Shown in pieces: positions 33,167-44,535 of a stretch of 64,000 nt of DNA. Source of the DNA: Polytrichum commune (taxonomy: Eukaryota; Streptophyta; Polytrichopsida; Polytrichales; Polytrichaceae); the NCBI GenBank assembly GCA_950295325.1, contig OX485809.1, forward strand, positions 15,378,001-15,442,000. Reading direction: 5' to 3'. The number at the start of each line of letters is the position of its first letter. The first letter of the stretch is position 1. A program made the position numbers and the translations under genes. The notes under the pieces are model-generated. The model did no database searches, was not told the DNA's origin, and saw only the letters and a list, made by a program, of their open reading frames with translations.

Positions 33167-33729
33167 AACTTAGGGTATACATACCATTTTTGAGAATTTA
33201 AGCAATTTCATATACATGTGGTGTAGTGTGATAATGGAGCAAATTTTCACATCCCTGGAAATTGCTATCATACGGTTTAACACAAAAGTACAAATTGTTT
33301 TGAAGTACTTGACAAGTGGCACACCTCAATTTCATGATAGTGGACCTCTACCTTGAGCAACTTCATGAATCTTCCAAACCAATTTCATATATATTTTCGC
33401 ACTATGTGGTTCTCGTATCCTCAACTACTCGCCTCCTCCTTTTGCAAACATTGTCATTGTACAAGGTATGAGAATAGAATCAATTTGGAAGCGACTCATA
33501 CAATAGTATTGTTATTTGAAGGGTATGTTCCATGTTGGTTAGGGTTTGATTGTGAGCGATTCATTGTTTAATTGTATTTGTGTCTTGATTGGAAGCAGTT
33601 GGAAACAATTTGCTCTATGTTGCTTTGTGTTCATTCGAGTTGGAACTAGTATCAGTTACGAGCTAAAGTTAGCTTTTTGTTTGGTTAGGGTTACAATTTG
33701 TTCTTCTAAATTGGTTCAGTTCACTAGCT

Positions 33730-34738
33730 ATGCCTAGTTGTTTGCGTAGATATAACCACATAGCTAATCCATCTTCACTCAAAAATCATACATTTGTATT
33801 TTTTTATGAAGGCTTACCTTATCCTTGCACAAGTAAACATTATGGTTATCCTTACGAAACTACCAGAAGCATAGCCAAAGCTTGTGAGGAAAATGGTCAA
33901 TTAGTGCCCAAATATAGAGGCGGTGTTCCCTATCCAATTCTACAACATAGGCACATTCAATGGTTAATAGAGAGGCTTGATGCAAATCCAAACATCACTG
34001 TAGAATCTTTCTATCATCAGTTGAATGATTTTTTTTCAATATCCACGTCATGTATCTACCAACTGTGTTTTAGAAGCCATTCAAAGTCAAGTTGGATTTT
34101 CCCTTAAGTTGATGCGCTATGAACCATGTGATTATAACAATGAAGAACGTCCTAAAGAGCGTATAGAGTGGTGTCAAACGGTTTTAGAGTTCGGTGGCAA
34201 TATGGTTGATGTTGTATATGTGGATGAGGTTGGTTTCATTTCACATTTGACACGTTGATTTGGAAGGGCTTGTCATGGACAAAGATGCCAATGAATTCGT
34301 CCAACTCAAAGGAGTCGAACTTTATGTTTGGTGGTTGCAATTGGTCATGAAGGAGTCATTGCACATGATGTCACATTTGGTGCCTACAATACAAACAAGT
34401 TCTTAGAATTCATTTCGATCAAGGTCATTCCTAGCCTTGATAGACAAAGGTTTACCCTCATGAACAATGTCCCATTTCACAAATCTCATAGAATACAACA
34501 AGCTTTTGAAGGTGTTGGACACATCTACTTCCGTTTGCCATCATATAGTCCATTTCTCCACGCTGCATAATGGGTGTTTGGACACATCAAAAGCCATGTC
34601 CGACGGAATGATCTCCAAAGTCATCGACCATTATTAGGTCACAGTAATGATGACGTACAAGCAATCATTATTGACATGCTCCAAGGGTGGATAAGAGAGG
34701 TTCATCAAATTTTTGGGAGAGCTAGTCACGGGGAGCCA
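33730..34738 (+). pseudogene. Dead IS630/Tc1-mariner-type DDE transposase
   Basis: Three collinear pieces form one transposase. The first (33730-34030) has helix-turn-helix features: YETTRSIAKACEENGQLVPK and YRGGVPYPILQHRHIQWL. A frameshift at an eight-T run (34029-34036) leads to the second piece (WCQTVLEFGGNMVDVVYVDE, with the first catalytic Asp in YVDEVGF). After two TGA codons (34256-34258 and 34301-34303) the third piece continues VVAIGHEGVIAHDVTFGAYN. The second catalytic position reads MNNVPFHKS (Asp expected before Asn, changed to Asn). SYSPFLHAA is followed by TAA where the third acid is expected, then WVFGHIKSHVR. It therefore has lost two of three catalytic residues as well as frame. 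Both TGA codons sit where Arg is typical, consistent with CGA-to-TGA decay. Element ends were not found. Confidence 0.85.
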
Positions 34739-34739
34739 T

Positions 34740-35370
34740 AAGGAGGATCTTACACATGATGTACCATTCTTTGTGAAAAAAAATTATACAGTTCATGAAA
34801 TTTATTTTGTGAAGTTGTGAATATGGGTACCAAATCATGAAATTATTCACATCATGAAGTGAAATTGGATGAAAGGTCAAGCTAAATTGGTTGCCCATAT
34901 AGTGAACTCGTTTCATGATTTCAATGAAATTGATAGAACATATTGCTAAATTGAGTTTGCAATTCATCTTACCAATAGAGTATGTTGGAATGGTAGAAGT
35001 GTCCACTTTAAGCACACTTATTTTATAGAAGAAAACTCCGGATAGGACACATGATGGCTCCTCAGCTTAGTATATTATACAAGAGGTACTCCAGATATGT
35101 TGGGAAGGTAGGAGACCTTGAAATTGGGCAAGAAACTACCCGGAGTATTTCTTGTGCCTATTAGAGTCGATGATGATCATACACGCCAAGCTCTTCCCTC
35201 TTTATAAAAATTGTGAACAGTTGCGGTTAAAGCAGAATTTAACCTTATTTACATTGTGAAACACCTTTTCCCTTGGCAACATACTTTGCCCTAATCAATG
35301 ATGAATTTGGGTTGGGGAGAAACAACCCGTACACTGGTTCCTTGGAGGCAAGGGTTTAGGCATCCAACAA
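34740..35370. other. Flank of the dead transposase, old repeat sequence
   Basis: Non-coding. The segment 35315-35370 (GTACACTGGTTCCTTGGAGG) has an inverted relative at 53765-53830 (ACGCTTGCCTTTAAGGAACC), so it belongs to a dispersed repeat. Confidence 0.45.
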
Positions 35371-36220
35371 GGAACGAGTGTATGGGTTGATTTGCCCAAA
35401 TCATGAATTTGTAGCTATGAGAAATATGTCCAATGACACCTTCCGATAACATTACAGTTAAATGGGGAGATCGTGTTCTCTTTCCTCAAGAATGATCTTA
35501 GTTGGATGTACTTTAATTCTAGAGTGAAAGTGTAGGATGCAAAATCTTGATTTCAGTTTCCACTTCAATGAGAAGTAGATGGAAGAAAGAGAGAGTACTT
35601 AAGAAGGATTTACTAGGTTTTAGAAAGAGAAGAAGCTTCATAGGTTGAGTAATCCATGACATTAACATCATGTGACGGTTTGTTGCAACACCAATCTTCT
35701 TGGAGATTTATTTGTCTTTTGTTTTTGTCAATTTCCCCTTCTTGAACTCGTTTTGCAAGTACTCTGACATTACAACAGGGTTGTGACATCAACAAGGAAT
35801 GAGTGTATGGGTTGGTTTGCCCAAATCATGAATTTGTAGCTATGAGAATTATGTCTAGCAACACCATCCAATAACATTATAGCTAAATGGGGAGAATGTG
35901 TTCTCTTTCCTCGAGAATGATCTTAATTGGATGTACTCTAATTCTAGAGTAAAAGTGTAGGATGCAAAATCTTGATTTCAGTTTCCACTTCAATGAGAAG
36001 TAGATGGAAGAAAGAGAGAGTACTTAAGAAGGATTTACTAGGTTTTAGAAAGAGAAGAAGCTTCATAGGTTGAGTAATCCATGACATTAACATCATGTGA
36101 CGGTTTGTTGCAACATCAATCTTCTTGGAGATTTGTTTGTCTTTTGTTTTTGTCAATTTCCACTTCTTGAACTCGTTTTGCAAGTACTCTGACATTACAA
36201 CAAGGTTGTGACATCAACAA
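35371..36220. repeat. 425-bp tandem duplication, two copies
   Basis: Unit 1 is 35371-35795 and unit 2 is 35796-36220. They are nearly identical over long stretches (for example from GTGAAAGTGTAGGATGCAAA to GACGGTTTGTTGCAACA-CAA), with about a dozen substitutions that I can see, so this is a young event. Both junctions share ACATCAACAAGG-like sequence. No coding frame survives in both copies. Confidence 0.9.
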
Positions 36221-36678
36221 GGGCACGTGTATACGTAAAAGTAAACAACAATGATATCAAAAGTGAGTGATGTGCCTCTAGGTATGGGGTCGCCACATGG
36301 AGACCAAAAGCTTTGGGCTCTCTCCATTCCATTCCAAACAAAATATTATTTTCCATTTCCCGTAATAGTCAAAGTGGCGCTCACCGTCATAGGAAGACTC
36401 CTATTCCATGACACCACTTGGATGCAATGTGATATTTCATCCCCAAATGCATGAATATCACTAGGATCGTGGTAAGTTTATCCACGTAGCAAAAATTGAT
36501 ATGGAAATCTGGCAATGAAAAACGATTTTCTTCATTGAATTTGAGATTGCCACTTGGGCAAAATTTGTCGAAATGTCTACGCATTGATTCCAAGCTCCCA
36601 CACCAAACAGAGCTACTGGCAATCCCTAATTTGGCTCTGCAAGCGTCTGCTAGTCAATAAATAGATTGAACTAACCGC
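36221..36678. other. Intergenic, nothing recognised
   Basis: No supported feature. Confidence 0.3.
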
Positions 36679-37055
36679 TACATTAAATAAGATATTTTAG
36701 TGTCATATGGTATTTTACGTCACTATGGTAATTTTTTGGATGACACTTCTTATGAATATGTGGACAAATATTGTCATGGATGATGGATGAGTTCGTCTGT
36801 TGGCCAAAACCCTACCTTCCCTTGTCAACAACTTGTGGTGAAATTTTGTCATGGGTGATTGAAATTTGGATGAAAAATCAATTGGTAAGTGACAACAACT
36901 GCAACACTGTAATTCTACAATCCCCCCAAAAAAATTACAAGGAATGGCAAACAATGTTGGGTTAACATCCAGTGTTGGTGATGCTGTATCAGGGTTTACA
37001 GTTACTATTGAGCAAGACACTTAGAATTGGTGACACTAACTATCATATTGAATGT
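36679..37055. mobile_element. MITE family B, inverted relative to the 1970 copy
   Basis: The left end is TACATTAAATAAGATATTTT and the reverse complement of the right end is TACATTCAATATGATAGTTA. The interior matches 1970-2348 in reverse (GACACTTCTTATGAATA, GGATGAAAAATCA, CAGTTACTATTGAGCAAGA). It is about 377 bp. Confidence 0.75.
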
Positions 37056-37615
37056 AGTCATGGATGAACTGGTTGAGTTTGAGGAATAACCGGTTGAAGT
37101 TCAAGACTTCAGGAAAACTACCAATCGTTTGAGAGGAATCTACAGAATATACCCGAATTTCATAAAGAAAACACTGAAGCATCACAACCCGTAACTGGAT
37201 GATGGACTTGGAAACACTAGGATTGATTTTGGCTGATTATGCCCAAAAATCTCCTCGGACACTGCTGCTGCTAGTTGCTTTTGCAGAACATGTAACACTG
37301 CATCAGGGTTTACAGTTACTATCGAGCAAGACACTTAGAATTGCTGACACTTAATATCATATTGAATGTAGTCATGGATGAACTGGTTGAGTTTGAGGAA
37401 AAACTGGTTGAAGTTCTAGACTGCAGGAAAACTATCGATCATTTTTGAGGAATCTACAGAATATACCCGAATTTCATAAAGAAATCACTGAAGCATCACA
37501 ACACGTAACTGGATGATGGACTTGGAAACACTAGGATTTTGGCTGATTATGCCCAAAAATCTCCCCGGATGCTGCTGCTGCTGCTGCTGCTAGTTGCTTT
37601 TGCAGAACATGTAAC
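36988..37615. repeat. 314-bp tandem duplication with CTG expansion
   Basis: Unit 1 starts at ATCAGGGTTTACAG (36988) and unit 2 at 37302. Each unit spans the right end of the family B MITE plus about 245 bp of flank (GGATGATGGACTTGGAAACA, TTATGCCCAAAAATCTCC). The CTG run near the unit end is about three repeats in unit 1 and seven in unit 2. A diverged inverted copy of the non-MITE part lies at about 38085-38235. Confidence 0.9.
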
Positions 37616-38084
37616 GTATAGGCGATACGTAAAGTACTCATCATCAGAGAGATGATCTCAGTTTGAGACTTTCTTCCTTTTTTGTCATTCACAAAAGAGC
37701 CGTTCAACTGAGTTCTTTGTCTGCTGTTGCTTTATTGTTTGTTAGTCGCACCTGCCAAGATGCCGGCACCTTTCCCAACACAAAGCCATCCACCCAAATG
37801 GCAAGCTTCGAGCTTCTTAGGAATCATATCATAATGAAAAAAATCGAAGCAGGCAAAATCTGTGAGGGCAGACACACACGCGTCAACCCAAACTCATTGA
37901 ATTCCAACACCTGATCAGTGTGGGCCACACTAATTTCAACTAACCCAGTTAATGAGTCTGACCGTTTTTGGATCGGCATCAAATACACAAACGATCCATT
38001 TATGTATACAGTATGTATGTGGCCCTAACTCATTGGGGACTTTCCAACTCCATACACAATTTCGGCCGTTTCAATCGGCAATGT

Positions 38085-38235
38085 CCAGGGAGGTTTTTGG
38101 GCATAAGCGGTTGAGATCGTAGTGTTTCCAAGTCAAGTGTTGACATCTTTCGGGTTTTCTTTATTAATTTGAGGTATGTTTCATAGATTCCTCTAAAACA
38201 ATTGGTGGTTCTTCTTGAAGTCTTGATACTTGGAG
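38085..38235. repeat. Inverted, diverged copy of the 314-bp unit
   Basis: Reverse-complemented, this reads AAAACAATTGGT-like sequence, GAGGAATCTATGAAACATAC, GACTTGGAAACACTA and TTATGCCCAAAAACCTCC, in the same order as 37130-37260. It places an inverted repeat around 37616-38084. Confidence 0.65.
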
Positions 38236-40480
38236 TATTCTACCATAAAAAGAAGATATTGTGAAGTACAATAATCTCGGGTCTCCACCAACATGTTCCT
38301 CATGCTTATTTCTCTCCGCTCAAAATTGAAGTCAATTTTCCGTACTGGAATTTGAAGGCAATCCACTACCCCTCCTCAAAATTCTTTCTCTCCTTCAAAT
38401 TGTGCCGACCATTGATTCTTGTTTATTTTTAGTAAAAATGAACCACAATTCCATGTGAAAGAAGATTTATTTATTTTTAAATCCCATCTAGTGGGTTTTT
38501 GTTGGCATATGGAAGACGTACGCCCTCAGTCACAACCCAAGAAGCTCGTGTTGAGATGGCTTCTAAATAAAATCTGTGTTTGCTTAAAACTGAGCATATT
38601 TTTAAAACTTGGACTTTTGGGACAACATTGAGTATAGATAGTACAATATTCCATGACTATGGTCAGACGTAGTATATGTAGTTGATGGTCAAGTTACTTT
38701 TTTGGTTGACAAAACCACCTTGGTAAGAAACAATGATGCATGTTCCAAGTACTCTCCTAGACCTTCAAAAGCCTCAGCCATAAAACAATCTTTCTTGGCA
38801 ATGACAACCTTGTAGACCACAAGTTAGCTCCCCCTTTAAGACCTCATGTTAAGTGCTTCTACATGCCATAATAAAAATAGTTAACCTTTAAAGAAATGAG
38901 ATCCTCAATGTATATATATATATACACACACACGATTTCTACGAGCCAAGTTACCAAGTCTTTAAATATATCATTTAAGTAGTCTCATATTTTACCCATA
39001 TGTTATAATCATGATCAGAATTTATAATGTATTTGGATACAAAGACAACCATGTTGTGCAGTTTTGAGCACAAACCCTCTGACATAACATTTAGGTATTC
39101 GACCGATTTGGAAAGTGAACTTGAAGAATGGGTTGAATTTGAATAGGGTCACTTTAAGCACAATCAAACAAAAAGGACATGTAACTCAAAACACAATCTT
39201 TTTTGCATGGAGAGGTCCACTACTTAGGGTTGAAATACTTAGAAGACCTCAGAGTGATAATTGCTTGGAATTCAACAAGCAACAAGGTGATGGTATTCCC
39301 TTGATGATAGTTGGTTGTACTAGATTAGGAACAATTTATGTGTGCAACAATAATAATTTGCAGAAAACTTAGATGATTCATGATTAGCCAGAATTCACAT
39401 AACATTCTTCAGCTGAGTTAATACGCATCACATTCACCAGCCACATTCAATGTGAGTCAATCTCTATGCACAATAAACTCTACAAGCATATGCAACTTGG
39501 GCAAATCACCCATGCCACTGGAAGATTGTCCTGTGTCACTAAAAAAAACCTGTAAATCTACCGTAGTGATGGATTTTCATAGTTCTTTGAGTGATGCATC
39601 TTGATTGCCTATATGCTGGTAAACTGAATTTCCCAATCAGCGCGTGTTACTATTCAGAGTTACACAATGCTATAATAATTTTATGAGAATGTAATATTTT
39701 ACCAAGCAAAGTCATTTATGGTCTATAATGTCCGAACAACTCATTAACTTTTGTTAGTAAAAGTTGAACTCCTAAGTAAGATGTTATTGCATTGCATAAC
39801 TCCGAATAGTAACATGCACTAATGGGGATAATCAGTGGAGTGAAAATCATGTCCTCTTTCGTTGTTGAAAACTAGACCGATTGTCTAGCATCTACCTAAC
39901 CCGATTTTCCTAGAAGCAAAGGTGATAAATTCGCTGAAGAATGTTATGCACATTTTCTGAAGTGTTGCAAAATTTCAGTTACGTTTTCGAACGATGCAAA
40001 AAATGGATTTGTCAACCTCGATGGGGAGTGCACTCATAGAGGCTTTGCTCATCTCCTAAAGTACAAACAAGACTGGCAACCTTGCAGAAATTGAGGTCAG
40101 CCATTTGAGGCATCCAGATAGAACCAAGAGACTGAATGATTGCGTTCATTGAAATCTGCATGCAACAATTAACGCAGTTATCAATCTCGTATACATTGTT
40201 GCCAAATGGCCGATCTACTAACCCCTACATAGCTAGCGAGCTTTCAGAAATTTGCTTCCCTAATTCGCCCGATGCTGAAACTCAAGGCCAGTCCATCGTG
40301 GAAGTCATGTCCACCGCTCTCCGTGCACTGGAGTACGTTTGACCTGTTTCTTCCGAGGATTTAATTGGGTAGCAACTACTGCCTACTCCTCATGCCTAAT
40401 GCCCAGCTCGGGTTTTGTGTATGTTTGCAAAATTGAAGACGAGGTCGGAATCCGTGTGGAAGGGCTTGAAATTCCTGGCA
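38236..40480. other. Intergenic, no supported gene
   Basis: Contains a (TA)n(CA)n microsatellite at about 38911-38934. The frame at 39115-39372 has no recognised domain. Otherwise featureless to me. Confidence 0.4.
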
Positions 40481-40489
40481 AGTCAAAGT

Positions 40490-40760
40490 TCCTAGAGGTT
40501 AATGTCGACGGTGATGGCTCCAAGATGAATGCCAGAAATCTCGACGGTTCATCGTAGATCGAAAGGGATATCTAACTCAGAGTGTCAGTTAGGAGCCCAA
40601 TCCGACTTCGGTGGAGAAGATCCTAATACAGATGGAGAAGACACATTGGTTCAAACGAGTTGGAAGTTGTGGATGCAATGATTCGATCTTCACTTGACGT
40701 CCATCGCTGTCTGTAAGGCCGAAGTTCCTATAATTTCACTACGTTAACAAAACAAGGGGG
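40490..40760 (-). pseudogene. Partial duplicate of the tubby-like gene 3' end
   Basis: GACTTCGGTGGAGAAG (about 40604) repeats the sequence that, on the minus strand, encodes the last residues and stop of the tubby-like gene (40887 onward). ACGAGTTGGAAGTTGTGGATG (about 40658) repeats the CCAGCTGGAAATTGTGGATGG segment at about 41043. Sequence beyond the stop (GGTTAATGT-CGACGGTGA, CATCGTAGATCGAAAG) is also duplicated (40498 and 40761 onward). The copy has internal deletions and cannot encode the domain. Confidence 0.65.
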
Positions 40761-40886
40761 TTAATGTTCGACGGTGAAGACCCCAAGACGTGTGCCAAGA
40801 TGGGATTTGGATGATCGTAGATCGAAAGAGATTTCTACTGAAGGGGACGAGAGAGAGAGAGAGAGATCACTATTTCAGATTGTCAA

Positions 40887-42014
40887 TTAGGGCCCCAATC
40901 CTACTTCGGTGGAGAAGCTGCTAATGCAGATGGAGAAAGCTTCCAAAGGAGACAGAGGAGCGCAGAAGCACAAGAGATATTGCCCCCTTCCCAACTTCCC
41001 AAGCGTCAAAACCACCGTCTCCGACACACCCGTCGTTGCGGAAACCAGCTGGAAATTGTGGATGGAACGCTTAGTGGCCCGACTTCTCCCAAGCTCACCC
41101 AGATTGTAACACTGCGTTTGGGGATCCCATACCGGAGCCTTGCTTTTCAACGACACAGCTGCAGCTGTACTCTTGTTACAGCACTCGGATGCAGAAACCT
41201 TGGGGCTAACTCGAAAATCAACTTTCGGCAAAGAGGAGCTGGACCACTTGAAGAGCGAGGTTTTACTGCCCTTCGAATTAGCCCACACCTCGGAAGAATT
41301 AGCCGAGTTTCTATGCGCCCGTGAATCTGTAAGGAGGGTGCAAAACACATCTCGCTGGCAAATCCTGTTGCCAACATGAGATTCTTCGAAATGCACACGG
41401 GAGAGGGTAGGGTCACCGCCGTGTCTACTGTCACTGCGAGTAGATGAAGATTTCTTGAGAAAGAAACTGGATCTCCAGAAATTGGACTCAAGTGTTGCTG
41501 CACTTTCAAGATTGCTGTTACCATATAAGCTGAAATTTTTTCTCGGTGTAGTGCTAATCCTGCAACGACTCTTGAAGCAAGCGAATTCGTGCCATGCGTT
41601 GAGAAGGAAGTATTGTCTCTCCTCAATTCCATTTGTGGAAGCCTCGCCATTAATGTTGACAAGTTGATGCATTGTGATTAGGTTTCTTCTCTTCTTCACC
41701 ACGCACTGGAGGTAAGTGTTGGCAGAGGGTGGGTGGTGGATCCCAGCAGGAAATTGGATGAGCTCGCTTGACATACGACTCTCATCGGTTCGAGGAGGAT
41801 ACTGCCATCCTTCTAATTGCTTCCGAAGAATGATTTTCCTCCACCTTCGACACACTCCTGCCACCGTAACCATCCACCGACCTTCGCCGGCTGCCTCCTG
41901 ACCCTCCGCCCTACCGTCAACCCTCTGGAAAACTTCAACAAGAAGCTCCGGAGGCAAGCTCGCCCAATCCGCAATATCGTCTGCCATCTTGACTAATTGA
42001 ATCACTCTGCCCAA
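40887..42014 (-). CDS. TLP: Tubby-like F-box protein (TLP)
   Basis: A single uninterrupted frame of 375 residues. Residues 14-70 hold an F-box (WASLPPELLVEVFQRVDG then VAGVCRRWRKIIL). The Tubby domain follows: FPAGIHHPP, YLQCVVKKRRNLITMHQLV and RQYFLLNAWH, a long Ser-rich insert, KVSPKVSAS, SLKSKAPVWDPQTQCYNLGE, HNFQLVSATTGVSETVVLTL, GKLGRGQYLLCF and LEAFSICISSFSTEVG. Plant TLPs combine an SCF-type F-box with a phosphoinositide-binding Tubby domain at the plasma membrane and act in stress and hormone responses. It is slightly short for the family (about 400-450), with a diverged middle (RISTTPRKNFSLYG) where TLPs bind lipid, and it lacks introns, which most plant TLPs have. It could be an old retrocopy or a lineage-specific member; the intact frame argues for function. 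Confidence 0.85.
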   Translation of the reverse strand: MGRVIQLVKMADDIADWASLPPELLVEVFQRVDGRAEGQEAAGEGRWMVTVAGVCRRWRKIILRKQLEGWQYPPRTDESRMSSELIQFPAGIHHPPSANTYLQCVVKKRRNLITMHQLVNINGEASTNGIEERQYFLLNAWHEFACFKSRCRISTTPRKNFSLYGNSNLESAATLESNFWRSSFFLKKSSSTRSDSRHGGDPTLSRVHFEESHVGNRICQRDVFCTLLTDSRAHRNSANSSEVWANSKGSKTSLFKWSSSSLPKVDFRVSPKVSASECCNKSTAAAVSLKSKAPVWDPQTQCYNLGELGRSRATKRSIHNFQLVSATTGVSETVVLTLGKLGRGQYLLCFCAPLSPLEAFSICISSFSTEVGLGP

Positions 42015-43430
42015 TGCACCCCCGACACCACCGCCAGTTCAATCAGCAGATACTCCTACATCACAAGGTGCATTCTCGAGTAGATTTGTTCAGGTAAGCC
42101 TGTAATCTCAGACCAAGCCTCAAAAACCCTTCCACTTACAGCATGGTGCAATTAAACGATGGAACTCCAATATTTTGAACCGCATCCTCAAATGGTTCAT
42201 GTAATGTTCTCTCTGGTTCTCTCTGTGCCACCTTCCACTTTAGACCACAATGAGAACCATCAACTATCCCCAGCCCCCAAATTGTTGAGGTACTCGACAA
42301 CTCGAACCTTGTCAAGGGCACATCAAGTGCCAACAATCTCTAGCTAACCAGCTCAACTAATCTCGACTTAAAAGTTTGCACCGATATTGCTGCTTCTACA
42401 TGAGCACCAAACCCCCATCCGACGCAATACACGACAATCTCTGTGTGGAGCCTACTTTAGTATAAATCAAACTCACTCGAGTATATTCAAATCGACAGAC
42501 TGTAGCTAGCTACGCAGCTCAGGCAAGCTAGACTAGGCTAGACTTTTCTTCTGTGCCGTTCCTATTCCTACAGCAACAGCTGCAATGTTGAGTCTCAAGC
42601 ACATTGTTTCACTAGGTGCTCCTCAATCTCGAACCTCAAGTCAAGGGAAAGCAATTAGCCTCAACAATCTCTAACTGCTAACCCCCAGCTAGCCAGCTGA
42701 ACTTAGCTGAACTTAGTTAAAGTTTGCGCCGGCATCAGGTTGCAGTAATCTCCCTCACTAGAACCCGTTCAATTCAGGCACTCCACAATCTCGAGCCTCT
42801 CACCCTGCACTCAACCCTCATCCGATGCAGCAATCTCTCTGGAGCCTTGACCAACTAGTACCAATCCTCAAACCTCGATCGAGAATGCCTCAGCTCTGCA
42901 ATCGATCACGATCATCAGCATTCAGCTCTCTGTACGTTCTAGCTAGTTCGATTGCTCTAAACGGGCCTCAGCGACACACTATCTTCCCACCCGATCGATG
43001 CTCACCCGTGCACCTTATCCTGTTGGCGATACTCCGAACTACTCCATCAGTACCAGTCACTGGATCGCCATGGCGGTGGTTCGCAGCTCCCACTCACTCG
43101 CTGAGCTAGTGAGAGGAGATCGATGGGTCTGATCTGAGTTGATGGGTTCCAAGGTAGCCTGGAACTGCGGGTTGAGCGGATTGATTGATTCATCAGGTGA
43201 GGCGAAGTGATCCGTGTGCGTTGGTGAAGAATTCCCGGCGCGATTCTTTCTCCCGAAGAATCAAGCTGGCCGCGTGAGTCGCTCCATCGGCGACTAAGTT
43301 GAGTTTGCAATGACTCTTTATGCATGCCGAGCTCTCCGGATGCGTGGTGGAAAAGGGATGAAGAATTGCCCCCCCCACCTTTGCATTTTCTCAAAATGGA
43401 TGGATGATAGTTGGGATGGATACTCTTCCT
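42015..43430. promoter_or_regulatory. Upstream region of the tubby-like gene, with diverged tandem repeats
   Basis: On the minus strand this is the 5' flank. Segments at about 42280-42440 and 42600-42850 share ordered words (CTCGAACCT, GTCAAGGG, CAACAATCTCTA, TAACCAGCT/TAGCCAGCTGAAC, CCATCCGA-GCA, CAATCTCT-TGGAGCC), indicating an old duplication of about 320-400 bp. No coding sequence is convincing. Confidence 0.5.
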
Positions 43431-44290
43431 CCCACTTTAGACCCCTCCTCTAGAACCACTCCAATAATTTTAGAGTGCCCGGGCCACTCCCCTCGTGTCG
43501 ATTTCGTCTACCAACTATGTGATGTCGCAATTTGATAGAAGGGGCTCCACTAATAAGTTAAAGGGTTGAAAATTATCTCTCACCGGAAAGCCCTACGTCA
43601 TTGCCGAAAGTGGGACTTTCTCATGTAAAAGTCACTTGTTAGTTCAGTAGGGTAGAAATACCATAAGCCGTGAGAATAAGGTGATTCGCATTGAAGATCT
43701 GGTCTGACAATCATGAGATAATTTTCCAAGATAGACGAGAAGGATTCATGAAGAATGCAAGTTGTTTCATATTTTTCTGCCCTATACAAAAAATGCTACA
43801 ATTTTTCAAAGTGGAAAGTTGTCCAACCCCCTACTCGTTCACTAGATTCTCCCTACACCGAACACGGTAATCCGCAGTTCCATACAGAGCATCGCCTAAA
43901 TCGGTTACCTCGTGAGTACATTAACACTTGACTCCCATTGGCTACACTAAGTGTACACGCATTGAAGTTGCCGCCGAGCCATGATCCGTTTTAGAAATGG
44001 CACTTCACCATTATGACGGCGGTCTAGTGCACGGCTAGAGGGTGGTTAACGGGTTATGATATATCTCCTTTAGAGTTATCTCTAACGTAAAGTAGATGAA
44101 ACCATGGGTTTAGTCCCAAACCCTGAGTTTATAAGACACCCTCCTTCATGTCACTCCTTCTCTTGTGTCCCCGAAGCCGTAGAGAACATATGTTCTTGGA
44201 GTTTAAATCTCACTCCTTGTTGTCACATTTCACTTCCATTTGTCACGGGTTTTAGCCTTGCTTGTTGCCAGACCCTCCAAAGAGAGGACG
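43431..44290. other. Intergenic, repeat ends
   Basis: Contains a family D MITE end at about 44070 (TTAGAGTTATCTCTAACG, then GGTTTAGTCCC). No gene is supported. Confidence 0.4.
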
Positions 44291-44535
44291 ACACTAAATA
44301 TTGTCTTTAGTGTCACTTACTATTTGGAATTATGCAGTCATGTAATTATTTACTTGTATGTCTCATTTTCCCCCAGCAAAGGTTCAATTGGTTGTTTGAA
44401 CATTCTAGACCATGAACATCTTTACTTGGCAACAATTACATTAGTAGTAAAAAGATATAACACTAGAAAATTTTTAGTGTAACTCCAAATAGCAAATTAA
44501 ATAGTAAGTGATGGTATATATCATATTTAATGTAG
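44291..44535. mobile_element. MITE family A, 245-bp copy
   Basis: The left end CACTAAATATTGTCTTTAGT with GTCACTTACTATTTGGAATT matches the inverse of the right end (CATTAAATATGATATATACC, ATCACTTACTATTT). It is the same family as 1050-1213, with about 80 bp more interior. Confidence 0.7.

Noticed and set aside
39115-39372. 85-codon plus frame thought to be retroelement gag
   Set aside because: No zinc knuckle, protease or reverse transcriptase motif found nearby.
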